A DNA stretch of 64,000 nucleotides, taken from contig OY282606.1 in assembly GCA_958298945.1 (NCBI GenBank), positions 60,711,920-60,775,919 of the forward strand, given 5' to 3'. Below the pieces are notes generated by a model. That model was not told the DNA's origin, ran no database searches, and was given only the letters and a program-made list of their open reading frames with translations. The stretch is from Atherix ibis. Its lineage: Eukaryota; Arthropoda; Insecta; Diptera; Athericidae. A program made the translations under genes and the position numbers. Below, piece by piece: positions 42,674-55,125 of this stretch. Numbering within the stretch: position 1 is the first letter of the stretch; the number at the start of each line of letters is the position of its first letter.

Positions 42674-43675
42674 AATGGCCGTTCCTAATTTAACTCTAGT
42701 TTTGTCGTGAAATCAATTGCAAAATGTTGTTTAACTCTTCAAGTATGGAATTATGTACCTATGCAGGCTGAAAAGTCATGCTGATCAGCGCCAATTTCGT
42801 TTAACTAAAACACGACTCTTTTAAATGAGGTTCTAAAATTGGCATTGTTCATTTCCCCTTCGAAATCGAGTAGAAACTAATTTACGATAACTAATTTTAA
42901 AAGAAAAAAGAAATATTTCATGAAATGTGATATATATTATTAGTATAAAATATATTTGATTTAATGATTTGTAGTTGTAAAAACCCAATAATACATATAA
43001 ATATTGACAAAAATTGAATTAATAAAACGTATATTTGCTACAAAAATTATGAATGTAAGTAAATACACTCAGCATTGTATGTTTAGTTCAAGTTATTTTG
43101 TCATACATCTAACATAGTAAAAAGTGCAAAACTAATGTAGAGTCAGTCTATGACGTTTGTATCGTATTGTCGCCATCGCTTTTATTGAATATTGTTATAA
43201 TATATTAGTTTTTTATCGTCTGTTCGGCTCGTTCATTTGATAAATACGCTATTGTGTCTTATTATTTTTTTTATATTTGCGGCGGTTTTAATTAATTGTG
43301 CTGCACAGTATTTTTTCAACAGGTTGTGGGCCCAGACAGATGTACGTTAAATTAATTTGTGGGACGCCTGTGTAATATTAAAAAAACCAAAATAAAAATA
43401 TTTAAATTCGTTGGATGTTTTTTGCTGTGCGTGCGATTATTTGTCAATATTAAATCAAGTTTTCTGGACAAAAATAAAGTCTGGACGAACATTGTCAAAA
43501 ATTAGTTCGAGATTTCTCAAATAAAAAAATGGTAAACGATACGACCATAATTGAATAATTGATCGACGGTAGATAACGGCTTTTGTGCGTTTTCCAAAAG
43601 CGACAAATTTTGGAAGTATGTGACATGTACGAAGTTGCAAACGGCTATAAGCCAATTGCGGCAGAAGCTTTAAAT

Positions 43676-46440
43676 CTTAAGGTGCCCATACACAGGCGGA
43701 CTTGGTCGGCCGACTGGTACGCCGACTAATCAAGTTGTTTGTGTATGGGGCAGTCGGCGGACTATTTTGATGATTGGTGAGTTGGTTGGAAAAAAAATCA
43801 AAATATTTTGATTTTTATGGGCGGATTCATTGGTTGATAGCTGCAGGTGGCTGTGTATGGGCAGGTTGTGACAATCGTATGTCAAAAAATCATTTGTTTT
43901 TCGGTTTTTGTGTTGAACACATCGCAGTGTTCGACAAATGGCTGTTTGCCAGTGTTCGACAAATAAACTTTGAAGAGTTTTATCATTGAAGTATTTTTTA
44001 CCATATTTTTTTTGCCAGATAGAGAGGTGTCTGCTAATTTAGGAATTTTCATTGAGATACTGCAGATGCAAATAACACTACAATTCTGACATCATCCCTA
44101 TTAGGTTATGGAAAGCTTTAAAATGTTGACAGCGACAACTAAATGCCGCTTTCTTTGTCGTAGCAATTTTGTTCTTTCCTTCTGGTAAATATAGAACACA
44201 ATTCCGACGATAAGGCTCGCTATATCAAAACTATGAAACCTTATCATATAGAATTTTTTTCCTTCCAGATATTTTTTTTTAAAAATTAGCTTGTGTACAA
44301 AATTGGCTATTCTATTAGATGCATTTTTATGGAACCAACTAAAAAACTAATTTCAAAAATTTCTAAACATAAAAGTAAATATTGATACAATATGGTTAAA
44401 GGCTGTAGAAAAATGAGTGCATTCCAAAGTTTCTTAAAACGCTTTAACTTGTTGCCGTTCTTGCTCCGTTTTCCTGTATATTCAGTTCTGTTTTCCCTTC
44501 GCATTGGATCATAATAGACAATTAATTTGTATATGTAAATATTTATCACTTTGCGTAGATAGTGCCGCTCTACTTGATATTTTCTTCAATGCGAAGGGAA
44601 AACATTCTTCTGAACACAAAATTTTTGACGTTTCAGCCGACATTTGTTCAACACAAAAACCGAAAAACAAATGAATTTTTGACATATGGTTGTCAAAAAT
44701 ACTTGAATGTTTTATAAGAAGTTGGAACGTGTGTGTCGTGGTCGACCAATCGGTCGGCGGATCAGTCGGCCGACCAAGTCCGCCTGTGTATGGGCACCTT
44801 TAGATTATAGAAGAACTGGATAGGCCTCTACACAAAAATTGTGGCACAATTTTGTTGGAAATGCATTCGTAGAACGCACACACATGCAAAATCACATAAA
44901 CGGCGTAAATCATTGGGGGGCCAATTTTAAACTTCAGTATGCGATTGAAACCGTTCGTTTAAAACCATTTTCATATGTGATGTCATTTATGCGTAAACAA
45001 ATAGATTTTTTAATATTGCGGGTTTGTTGTTTGATGGAATTAGTTTTGGAAATTTGCAATAAAACACAGAATTCTATTTTAAAATATTATTTATTTATTT
45101 CACTATATATTATTTATTAAAACAGAAATATAAAGTTGAAGAGCAAATAGAAATATAATTTGCAAGTTATTTGATTATATCAAAACAATTACACATATGT
45201 GCATAAATAAAAATCCATTCCAAAAATGCAAAATTTAAGAAATGAGAAAATGTGATATTATGTTTATGTTGAAATAAAACCACACAGCACCTTAGTAATT
45301 AAAATTTTATTGTTGAATAGCATAAGTAGATACAGAAAGGTTAATTATAATATAAATGTGTGTTTGTGAATAGAAATGATAGTTAAATAATAAATAACTG
45401 ATATTCTAAAAACAATTGAAAATACTACAATATTATTTAGTAAATGTATTATAAATATGGTCTAATAGAGCAAGCGAAAGCATAAATACAAACAAATTTA
45501 TTTAAATAATAAGCCTACCAAATATACTTTATTTATTTTAACACAATGAAAACAACAATGTGAAACACTGAAAAATTCGTTCCTTTAAATTTTCTTACAC
45601 CCACGTTACGTACACCGGCACTGAACTATTTTCGGGTAAACATTGAACTGTCAACATCATATTTGTTTACATTTATTGAAAGCCAAACTTTTCACTTTTT
45701 AACCACTTTTTGGACAAACCATTTAGGCACATCACAAACTAAATTTTTGTTAATTTATGTAGTAGAAATGAAGATGTGAACTTACCGAAAGATAGAAATT
45801 CCCGGCTTCCTCATTTCGTTGAATTAAAAGCAACCCTTCGCAAAATACTTCATTTTCTGAAATAAAAACTTCCTATTAAACGTTATCAACAATATAACTA
45901 TTTATATAAATACTTACTTTTTCGTAAATACTTCAAAAAACATAAAAACTACACTTTCACTTGCAATTTCCGATGTGCCAAAATAACAACTTGAGAAATG
46001 ACAAAAATATGCAAGCATTTCAGTATGTTACCACTTTCATGGAGAATGGCGCATTTTAAAACTCTCCGAAAGTCTACAAAATTGAGGCGCTTTATATTTG
46101 ATTGATATTTAAGAAATGAATAATAAACCTAAAATAGAATTCTATTTCGTATCAAAACATTGTATTGTACAAAAAATAAAAATTACCTATCGTTGTGTTT
46201 CAATAGTATTTTTGTTTCCAATAAGTGAATTAAAATCAATATAATTTATGCTTTTGGAATTCAATAAATTTTTATTACGAAACTAAATGGCATTGGGTAT
46301 CATGTCTACACAAAAAAATGTACACAAAATTTTATAAGAAGTACGATTTCCGGCCGCTTCTGTAATAATTGTGTCACAAAATTGTGTATATAATACGTAA
46401 ATCTGACGTAGGGGCCTATCCAGGTATTCTTTAATCTAAG
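43676..46440 (-). mobile_element. P-like (THAP) DNA transposon (copy P3), split by another element
   Basis: Right end ...TATTCTTTAATCTAAG at 46440. The left terminal repeat is interrupted: its first bases C-TTA are at 43676-43679 and the rest (TTAGATTATAGAAGAACTGG) begins at 44800, after a 1.1-kb insertion. The 68-bp exon sits at 45853-45786 on the minus strand with the GTAAGT donor, but with an internal stop. No matching octamers were found at its flanks. Sequence is nearly identical to P4, in opposite orientation. Confidence 0.82.
43680..44799. mobile_element. Non-autonomous transposon with long inverted ends, TTA target
   Basis: Both ends read AGGTGCCCATACACAGGCGG inward, and identity continues to GACTTGGTCGGCCGACTG, about 38 bp. 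TTA flanks both sides (43677-43679, 44800-44802). Subterminal sequences are also inverted (CAATCATTTG..TTTTTCGG..GTGTTGAACAC near 43885-43925 against 44637-44690), so most of the element can fold on itself. No transposase was seen. A 3-bp TTA duplication fits PIF/Harbinger-type elements; this family differs from the D copies. Confidence 0.75.
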
Positions 46441-48590
46441 GAATAAGCTATTTGCAGTTTTAATAAGCTATTCCATTTTTCAGCTCCAGTCACATTTGCG
46501 TTCTTACCTTATATATATATGTGAATTGTCTTGAAGGCGAAAAATGCCGTGGAATTAAAATGAAACAAGACCAATGGTGCCAACCCTTTGAATCCTATTA
46601 ACGAGCCTGTAGTTTTAAATGTATATTAAACGCTTTTAAAATGAAAAAAGATCTTTTTAATTTAAAAAATTATTAAAATTCAATGCTAATAATGTTGGGT
46701 CACTGAAAACAATTAATAATTAACGCAATTACAAATAATTAAGATGATAAAAATATTTTTTAACTGTTTTGACTGATATTGCTTTTAAATGAGAACTTTC
46801 TTTTTTCTCACCCACCAAAAAGAAAGTTCTTATTTATATCATTCTTCATTTTGTTGTTTTAACTTGTCAAGTGTAAGCAATCATGTTATGTGGGTTATAT
46901 TTTTTAATATCGTGTTTTTGGTGACATAAAAAGTTTAATTAATAAAAAAGTAAGGTGAAACAAGTTAATGTTAATATAAATAAATATTATTAATAATTTT
47001 ATTGGTTAGTAATAAATGCATGCGAGATATATATAAAGCAATACTAAAATGATTAGTTATGAATTCATGAAATCGAAATATAAAACAATGTTAAAATTAT
47101 TGATTTGGCAAACATCCAAATAAATAAGTGAAAGCGATAAATAATATGAAACATGCTCAGGTCTACCATACTTTGACCATCAAGCATATATATTTCTCCT
47201 TCATTTCTATAAACAAAAAAATTAAATTAAATTTGTCAATCACTTGCGTTAAAGGGATTATGAATAACCATATAATGTTATGGGCCATCGTTCATACAAT
47301 GTTATGGTACATCGTGAGAGATGTCGGTGCACTTTGCTCTTAAATAACTGTTGATTGTAATAATTTGGGAAAACTGAGTGAAGTAGAGCATTCCATATTC
47401 AGATTGAATAGTTAAAAAAAATATCTTACAGCACGTCTAAAAAAGTATTCAATGTAAACTTATGTGCATTCTTGGCGAAACGGGTATTATGGTGAAATAA
47501 TTGTAGGGGTGAATTATCCTTTTTCTTCATTAAAATATAAATAGTATACAAATGTTCTGTTCTTTATAATTTTTTGTTTAATTTCGCTTAACATTACATT
47601 ATTTCAAAAATTTCCCGTTTTTCCTTATTTTTAAAAAAAAAATTTAATTTTAATTGTTTTATTTAATTTAATAAAAACAGATTTCTCATCTAACGTGATT
47701 TCTTTCTTCTCTTTTCTTCTTTAATTTTTTTTTTCATTATCATAAGAACTTTCTTTTTGACTTAATTAATCACTAATATAATTTAGACATACTCGTATAC
47801 ATAAAATATAAAAAAAAATACTCAACTATAAAGGTTCAATCTCCCTTCTTTATTTGGCTCCTCTTCGCTCGTTCCTTACCGTCGTACGTCATTTTCTGCT
47901 TCTCTTATATATTTTCTTTTTTCATCGCGGTCTTCTTGCTGATCCTCTCGTCCGTTCTTCAGTTTTTTGTTTCTTCCTTCGTTACCCTTTTTTCCATTTT
48001 ACCCTTATCTCTCTTTCTCCATTTCCTTTTTTTTTTAAAACTTATATTGTCTTCATTTTGTTATGGATTGTCTTTCTTCTTTTTCATTTTTTCTTGATCA
48101 TAATAACTTAAATACAGTTTCATAAAAAAAAATCAAATTCAAAATTTAGGACCAGATTATTTTACACAAAAACTTATAACAGACTTAATTATGACTTTTA
48201 TTTGCACACTTATTGTTTTTTAAAGGAAGAAAAAGGATAATTGTCTAAAGATTAATAAACGCATTTAAAAATTTTTATTCAGAAGACTTTTTTTTATTTG
48301 ATTTATAATATTGTCTTTCTTATTTTGTATAATGTTTTTTTTTCTTTTTGTTAACTTTTCTTAAGAGTAATATTAATATGAGTACAGTTTCTTTAAAAAA
48401 ATGACAATATTTTAAAGGGCGTATTTTAAAATGATCGACACACGGTTGATTATCACATTTATTACTAAGCACATAATTTTATTAATAAACAATTAGTTAA
48501 ATGATAAGTAATAGTTAATAATAACCCCTTTCCGATATATTGCTCTATTGAGAAGCAATATGTGAGAAGGTTTCCAGAAGATCCGAACCC
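46441..48590. other. AT-rich stretch without recognised genes
   Basis: It includes an inverted repeat around 46791-46835 and a pyrimidine-rich tract at 47830-48110 similar in composition to 27285-27570. ORFs inside it show no motifs. Confidence 0.4.
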
Positions 48591-48599
48591 ACGAATCTC

Positions 48600-49265
48600 T
48601 ATGGCTTTTTGATGAAATAGGTCGACTGTCGTGTTTCGGTCTGTTGATTATGGCTTAACGTCTTTAATGTGGTAGATGCCCAAGAGCCTACCTTGCAGAT
48701 CTTCCAATTCGTGCAGGGATTGTCTGTATCGGGATTAACTGCAAATTCTTTTTCGCAACATTCTTCCTTGAAAAAATTCTTTTGGCCACGAATGCTTGTT
48801 TGATCTTTCCTTGTGATTTTAAACGCAACTACTCTGTTAATACTCGTAATCGGAAATTCGTTAAATTCTGATCAACACTCGCAGTCGACTTCCACACACT
48901 GTAAAAATATTGTATTCAGGAGGCAATGCCATCGGAATTTTTGCAGTACCATTGTGTCAAAAATTTTATCTTGTCCTTTACTTCCATTAATTTTTATAAA
49001 CATTTTCCAATATCTTCTCCCGATTCCTTTTCGAAAGTAAAAAAATGTTGCAATATCATCTCTAGATTCCTTTTTTGTTGCAAAAACAATATATATGATT
49101 GTGAAGATTGCTCATAAATGCTCTTGAGCGTTGACCACATCGCACTTGCCGTTTCACAAGTTAGAATTTGCAATAAATGTTGCATGCCCAGCGACGTTGT
49201 AATTGTTCGTCGTGCCCGCGTATTCAATTTCGTCCACATCAGAATGTCTCCAGCGTGTATAATGA
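48600..49265 (-). pseudogene. Copia gag remnant
   Basis: Minus strand 49239-48994 reads ARRTITTSLG, ILTCETASAMWSTLKSIYEQ and LFLQQKRNLE, the UBN2-type gag of Copia elements (C-x-T-A-x-x-x-W-x-x-L and LLQQ motifs). Downstream, 48850-48602 is open in another frame and includes NFFKEECCEKEF; it may be the gag C-terminus. Copy P4 cuts it on its 5' side at 49284. Confidence 0.6.
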
Positions 49266-49283
49266 CACCTTTGCCATTTAAAA

Positions 49284-50877
49284 CTTAAATTAAAGAATAT
49301 CTGGATAGGCCCGTACCGTATATGTACTATACGCAATTTTGTGGCACAATTATTGCAGAAGCGGCGAGAAATTATCCTTCTTATGTACTTTTATGTGAAT
49401 TTTTTATGTAGACATGGCACCCAATGTCATCTAGTTTTCGTAATAAAAATTTATTATAATCATAAATTATATTGAATTTAATTCACTTATTGGAAACAAA
49501 AATACTATTTAAACACAACGATAGGTAATTTTTATTTTTTGTACAATCTTTTGATACGAAATGGAATTATATTTTAGGTTTATTATTCATTTCTTAAATA
49601 TCAATCAAATATTAAGCGTCTCAATTTTGTAGACTTTCGGAGAGTTTTAAAATGCGCCATTCTCCATGAAAGTGGTAACACACTGAAATGCTTGCATATT
49701 TTTGTCATTTTTCAAGTTGTTATTTTGGCACATCCGAAATTGCAAGTGAAAGTGTAGTTTTTATGTTTTTTGAAGTATTTACGAAAAAGTAAGTATTTAT
49801 ATAAATATTTATATTGTTGATAACGTTTAATAGGAAGTTTTTATTTCTGAAAATGAATTATTTTGCGAAGGGTTGCTTTTAATTCAACGTAATGAGGAAG
49901 CCGGGAATTTCTATCTTTCGGTAAGTTCACATCTTCATTTCTACTACATAAATTAACAAAAATTTAGTTTGTGATGTGCCTAAATGGTTTGTCCAAAAAG
50001 TGGTTAAAAAGTGAAAAGTTTGGCTTTCAATAAATGTAAACAAATATGATGTTGACAGTTCAATGTTTACCCGAACATAGTTCAGTGCCGGTATACGTTA
50101 CGTGGGTGTAAGAAAATTTAAAGGAACGAATTTTTCAGTGTTTCACATTGTTGTTTTCATTGTGTTAAAATAAATAAAGTATATTTGGTAGGCTTATTAT
50201 TTAAATAAATTTGTTTGCATTTATGCTTTCGCTTGCTCTATTAGACCATATTATAATGCATTTCCTAAATAATAGTGTTTTCAATTTTTGAAGAATATTA
50301 GTTATTAATTATTTAACTAACATTTCAGTTAACATATATACATTCTATATTATAATTAACCTTTTTGTATCTACTTATGCTATTTAACAATAAAATTTTA
50401 ATTACTAAGGTGCGGTGTGGTTTTATTTCAACATAAACATAATATCACATTTTCTCATTTCTTCAATTTTGCATTTTTGGAATGGATTTTTATTTATGCA
50501 CATATGTGTAATTGTTTTGATATAATCAAATAACTTGCAAATTATATTTCTATTTGCTCTTCAACTTTATATTTCTGTTTTAATAAATAATATATAGTGA
50601 AATAAATAAATAATATTTTAAAATAGAATTCTGTGTTTTATTGCAAATTTCCAAAACTTATTCCATCAAACAACAAACCCGCAATATTAAAAAATCTATT
50701 TGTTTACGCATAAATGACATCACATATGAAAATGGTTTTAAACGAACGGTTTCAATCGCATACTGAAGTTTAAAATTGGCCCCCCAATGATTTACGCCGT
50801 TTATGTGATTTTGCATGTGTGTGCGTTCTACGAATGCATTTCCAACAAAATTGTGCCACAATTTTTGTATAGAAGCC
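49284..50877 (+). mobile_element. P-like (THAP) DNA transposon (copy P4)
   Basis: Left end CTTAAATTAAAGAATATCTG. The right end stops at ...GTATAGAAGCC, just where the terminal GATAGGCC block should begin, because copy P5 starts there. The exon 49853-49920 has an ATG, the 68-bp length and the GTAAGT donor, with one internal stop. Nearly identical to P3 in reverse. Confidence 0.85.
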
Positions 50878-52045
50878 CTTAGATTAAAGAATACCTGGAT
50901 AGGCCCGTAACGTGTGTGTACACACAATTTTGTGGGCGAATTATTTCGAAGCGGCGAGATATGGCAATTATTAGATATTTTTGTGTAGATTTTTTTATCT
51001 ACATAAGATACCCACTGCCATCTAGTTTTCGCAATAGAAATTTATTAAATTGCAAAAGCATAATTTATATTCATTTTAATTCACTTATTGGAAACAAAAA
51101 TACTATTTAAACACAACGATAGGTAATTTTTATTTTTTGTATAATCTTTTGATACGAAATGGAATTCTATTTTAGGTTTATTATTCATTTCGTAAATATC
51201 AATCAAATATAAAGCGGCACAATTTTGTAGACTTCCGGAGAGTTTTAAAACGCGCCATTCTCCATGAAAGTGCTGACATACAGAAATAATTAGCTATTTT
51301 TATCGTTTTTCAAGTTGTTATTTTTGAGCTTCGGAAAGTGTTAGTAAAAGTGTTTTTTTCACCTATTTAGAAGTATTTACGGAAAAGTAAGTATTTATAC
51401 AAATAGTTATATTATTAATAAAATTTAATACGAAGTGTTTTGTGAAGAATTGTTTCTCATACAATGAAATGAGGAAGCCGGGAATTTCTTACTTTCGGTA
51501 AGTTGACATCCTAAATGATTTTTAATGATTTATTTTATCCAAAAAGTGGTTAAAAAGTGAAAAGTTCGGCATTCAATAAATGTAAACCTTAGATTAAAGA
51601 AGAACTGGATAGGACTCTACACAAAAATTCTGTCCAAATTTTGTTGGCAATTCATTCATAGAACGCACACACATGCAATACAACAAAAACGGCGTAAATC
51701 ATTGGGGGGCCAATTTTAAACTTCAGTATGCGATTGAAGCGGTTCGTTTAAAACCATTTTTCATATGGGATATCATTTATGCGTAAAGAAGCAGATTTTT
51801 TAATATTGCGGGTCTTGTTGTTTGATGGAAATAGTTTTGTAAGTATGCAAAATTATTTAAATATTTATTATGTATTTGCATTTCATTTATTTCACTGTAT
51901 ATTATTTATTAAAACAGAATTTTTAAAGTGGGGAAGCGTATTTAAAATATTAATTGTAAGTTATATGATTATATGAAAACAATTATGTGCACAATAAGAA
52001 GTTAATCGTATACAACATTAAAGGAAATGCTTCAAAAGTCAATTA

Positions 52046-53339
52046 CGTGGGCTACTATATATATTTCTGGCCTAATAATGAAAATGCGAATATTTATCAA
52101 CGAAAAAGGTTTTATTGTTTTTCAAAATATTCTCCATCAAGATTTATACACTTTTGCATGCGCTCAAACCAATTTTCGAAGCACTTTTTCCACTCCGATT
52201 GAGACACCTCCAAAACATGGTTTTTGAATGCTTCAACAGCATCTTCTGGCGACGAAAATCGTTGACCACGCATTTTTTTCTTGATGTGTGGGAATAAAAA
52301 GAAGTCATTGGGTGCCAAGTCAGGGCTGTACGGAGGATGACCCATCAATTCGACGTTTTGTCCGGTCAAAAAGGCGCTGGTTTGAGCCGATGTGTGAGAG
52401 CTCGCATTGTCATGGTGCACAATGATTCGACTTCTCTTGTTCGTTTTTCGAATTTCTCCGAAGACTTCAGGCAAACAAATGGTGGTGTACCACTCAGAAT
52501 TGACCGTCCTACGTTGCACAAGCGGAACAGTCGCCACATGACCAGTTTTGCCAAAGAAACAAGCGACCATTTGCTTCGAAGTGCTTCTTCCACGAACAAC
52601 TTTCGTTGGATTTGACTCGTCTTGGAAGACCCACACGGTCGATTGCTGTTTTGTTTCGGGCTCATACGCATAGATCCATGATTCGTCACCTGTGACGATC
52701 TTATAAACGTCTTTTGAAGCACCGCGATCGTATTTTTTCAGCATTTCTTTACACCAATCCACACGAGCCTTTTTTTGAGCGATTGTCAAATTGTGCGGGA
52801 TCCAACGAGAACAAACCTTTTTTACGGCCAGGTGTTCATGCAATATCGAATGTATGCTGGTGGGAGAAATGCCTAGGCATGCCTCTATCTCACGGTATGT
52901 CACATGACGGTCTTGCATTATCAGTTCACGTACGGCATCGATGTTTTCTGGAACAACGGCTGTTTTTGGACGACCTTCACGGAATTCGTCTTTGAGCGAG
53001 CGTCGGCCACGATTGAATTCGTTGTACCAGTTTTTCACAGTGCTATAGGATGGTGCTTCATAGCCATACAAAGATTTAAGTTCATCGATGCACTCTTGTC
53101 GTGATAATCCACGTCGAAAGTTGTGAAAAATGATCGCACGAAAATGTTCACGAGTTAATTCCATTTTTTTGCCAAATTGATTTTTTCAAGTCACTGTAAA
53201 CAACACAAATGATAGTCGTACGTCAAAACGTTCTGAGTACGTTTATGCTAAAAAATGTCAAACTTTCCAATGGAAATGTCAGATCGCACCTGGCAACACT
53301 TAGTGTTGCCTAGGCCAGAAATATATATAGTAGCCTACG
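52046..53339 (-). mobile_element. Intact mariner with 29-bp near-identical ends
   Basis: The left end CGTGGGCTACTATATATATT and the right end in reverse complement, CGTAGGCTACTATATATATT, differ at one base; identity runs on through TCTGGCCTA. TA flanks both (52044-52045, 53340-53341). Length is 1294 bp. The right subterminal region carries GGCAACACTTAGTGTTGCC. It is the innermost layer of the P4/P5/P6 nest, hence the youngest. Confidence 0.95.
52112..53164 (-). CDS. mariner transposase (DD34D), intact, 350 residues
   Basis: An uninterrupted frame from MELTREHFRAIIFHNFRRGL to EYFEKQ. The HTH region is in residues 1-115 (ECIDELKSLYG, VKNWYNEFNRGRRSLKDE, REIEACLGIS). The WIPHNLT linker corresponds to the WVPHEL motif. 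Catalytic Asp160 (VTGDESWIY), Asp252 (HHDNASSH) and Asp287 (YSPDLAPNDFFLFP) have 34 residues between the last two. No lesion is visible, so the protein could be active. It would bind the terminal repeats and move the element into TA sites. The stop is 66 bp from the left end. Confidence 0.95.
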   Translation of the reverse strand: MELTREHFRAIIFHNFRRGLSRQECIDELKSLYGYEAPSYSTVKNWYNEFNRGRRSLKDEFREGRPKTAVVPENIDAVRELIMQDRHVTYREIEACLGISPTSIHSILHEHLAVKKVCSRWIPHNLTIAQKKARVDWCKEMLKKYDRGASKDVYKIVTGDESWIYAYEPETKQQSTVWVFQDESNPTKVVRGRSTSKQMVACFFGKTGHVATVPLVQRRTVNSEWYTTICLPEVFGEIRKTNKRSRIIVHHDNASSHTSAQTSAFLTGQNVELMGHPPYSPDLAPNDFFLFPHIKKKMRGQRFSSPEDAVEAFKNHVLEVSQSEWKKCFENWFERMQKCINLDGEYFEKQ

Positions 53340-54808
53340 TACAAGATAAAAAATTTAATGTACATGAAAAAATAATAACTAATATTTTAAAAAAAGAAAA
53401 CAATATTATGTAGTAAATGCATTATAATATGGTCTAATAGAGTAAGCAAAACAAATTTATTTAAATAATAAGCCTACCGAAGAATATACTTTATTTAATT
53501 TAACACAATGAAAAAAACAATGGAAAATTTACTGAAAAATTCGGTCCCTTAAACTTTCTTACACACACTTTATATACACCGGCACTGAACCATTTTCTGG
53601 TAAACATTGAACTGTCAACATCAGATTTGTTTACATTTATTGCATATCGAACTTTTTGACCACTTTTTGTATAATCACTAAAAGGCATTTAGGCACATCA
53701 CAAACTAAATTTTTGTTATTTTGTTTAGTAAAAATGAAGATGTCAACTTACCGAAAGAAAGAAATTCCCGGTTTCCTCTTTTCGGCGAATTTCTAGCAAT
53801 TTCTAATAAATTACTTAATTTTCTGAAATAAAAACTTCGTATTAAGTTTTATCAAAAATATAACTATTTATAAAAGTACTTACTTTTTCGGAAATACTTG
53901 TAAATATGTAAAAAAAACACTTAATTGCACTTTCCGATGTGCCAAAATAAAACTTCACAAATGACAAGAATAGCTCTTGTTTCCACTTTCATGGAGAATT
54001 AAAGTTCTCAAACTCTCCGAAAGTCCACAAAATTGAGGCGCTTTATATTTGATTCATATTTACGGAATAAATAATAAACCTAAAATAGAATTCCATTTCG
54101 TATCAAAAGATTGTACAAAAAATAAAAATTGCCTGTCGTATTTCAATTGCATTTTTGTTTCCAATAAGTGAATTAAAATGAATATAAATTATTCTTTTGC
54201 AATTCAATAAATTTCTATTACGACAACTAGATGGCAGTGGGTGTCATGTCTACATGAAAAAATTTTCCCTTTGTAATAATTTGGACACAAAAATGCGTAT
54301 ACAAATACGGTAGGGGCCTATCCAGGTATTCTTTAATCTAAGACGTGAACAAATATGATGTTGACAGTTCAATGTTTACCCGAAAATAGTTGAGTGCCGC
54401 TGTACGTAACGTGTGTGTTAAGAAAGTTTAAGTGAACGAATTTTTCATTCTGGAAAAAATATATTCGATAGGCTTATTATTTAAATAAATTTGTTTGCAT
54501 ATATGCTTTCGCTTGCTCTATTAGACCATATTATAATTCATTTACTAAACAATATTGTTTTCTTTTTTTTTAGAATATTAGTTATTAATTATTTAAGACC
54601 ATTAAATTTTTCATCTTGTAATTTTGTTTTAAAGCAATTTGCTATAATGTTGTAAACGATTAACTTCTATATTCTATGTAATTAATGCTTTTTTAAATTT
54701 AATTTAAATGCACAATGCCTATTTAAATTAACATTTCCATTCACAAACACACATTTATATTATAATTTACTAAGTTGCGCTGTGGTTTTATTTCAACATA
54801 AATATAAT

Positions 54809-55125
54809 AGCTGCATTCCATTGGGAAAATTTTGCTACTCACGAGTAGTTCTAGCTGTCATCATGTACACCACCTCGAACAAATGAGTAGTTCGCATGCG
54901 TAGTTACGCCATTCAATTTACGGTAGGCTCTTTCTTGAAGAGTCATATTTTTGTCAGTATTGTTTATGTGTGAATAAACTCAATTTTTATTGTTTATGTG
55001 TGAGTAAATTCAGTATTTTTGTTGACTATTTTGAGGTTATATTTCACTGCTGTCAGTAAATTTTGCAATCCATTGGGCATCTACTCGCAAGTACTTGTGA
55101 GTTGCAAAATTGGGCCAATGGAAAC
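54809..55125. mobile_element. Harbinger-type MITE (copy D3)
   Basis: It starts AGCTGCATTCCATTGGGAAA after ATAAT and ends TTGGGCCAATGGAAAC; the last bases are altered. Comparison with P4 shows that it interrupts the P5 sequence CATAAT-ATCACATTTTCTC. Confidence 0.75.

Larger units (their letters stand above)
51588..54342 (-). mobile_element. P-like (THAP) DNA transposon (copy P6), nested in P5
   Basis: Ends CTTAGATTAAAGAAGAACTG and ...TATTCTTTAATCTAAG. The octamers ATGTAAAC (51580-51587) and ACGTGAAC (54343-54350) agree at six of eight positions, a decayed target duplication. The exon lies near 53819-53752 on the minus strand, with a mutated ATG and an intact donor. A mariner occupies 52046-53339. 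Confidence 0.85.

Noticed and set aside
43680..44799. piggyBac-type element with a TTAA target
   Set aside because: Left flank reads TTAA, but the right reads TTTA; the 3-bp TTA reading makes both sides match and reconstructs the P3 terminal repeat.
47854..48111. An 85-codon hydrophobic ORF resembling a membrane protein
   Set aside because: Pyrimidine-rich DNA gives Phe/Leu/Ser runs in any frame; no supporting signals.
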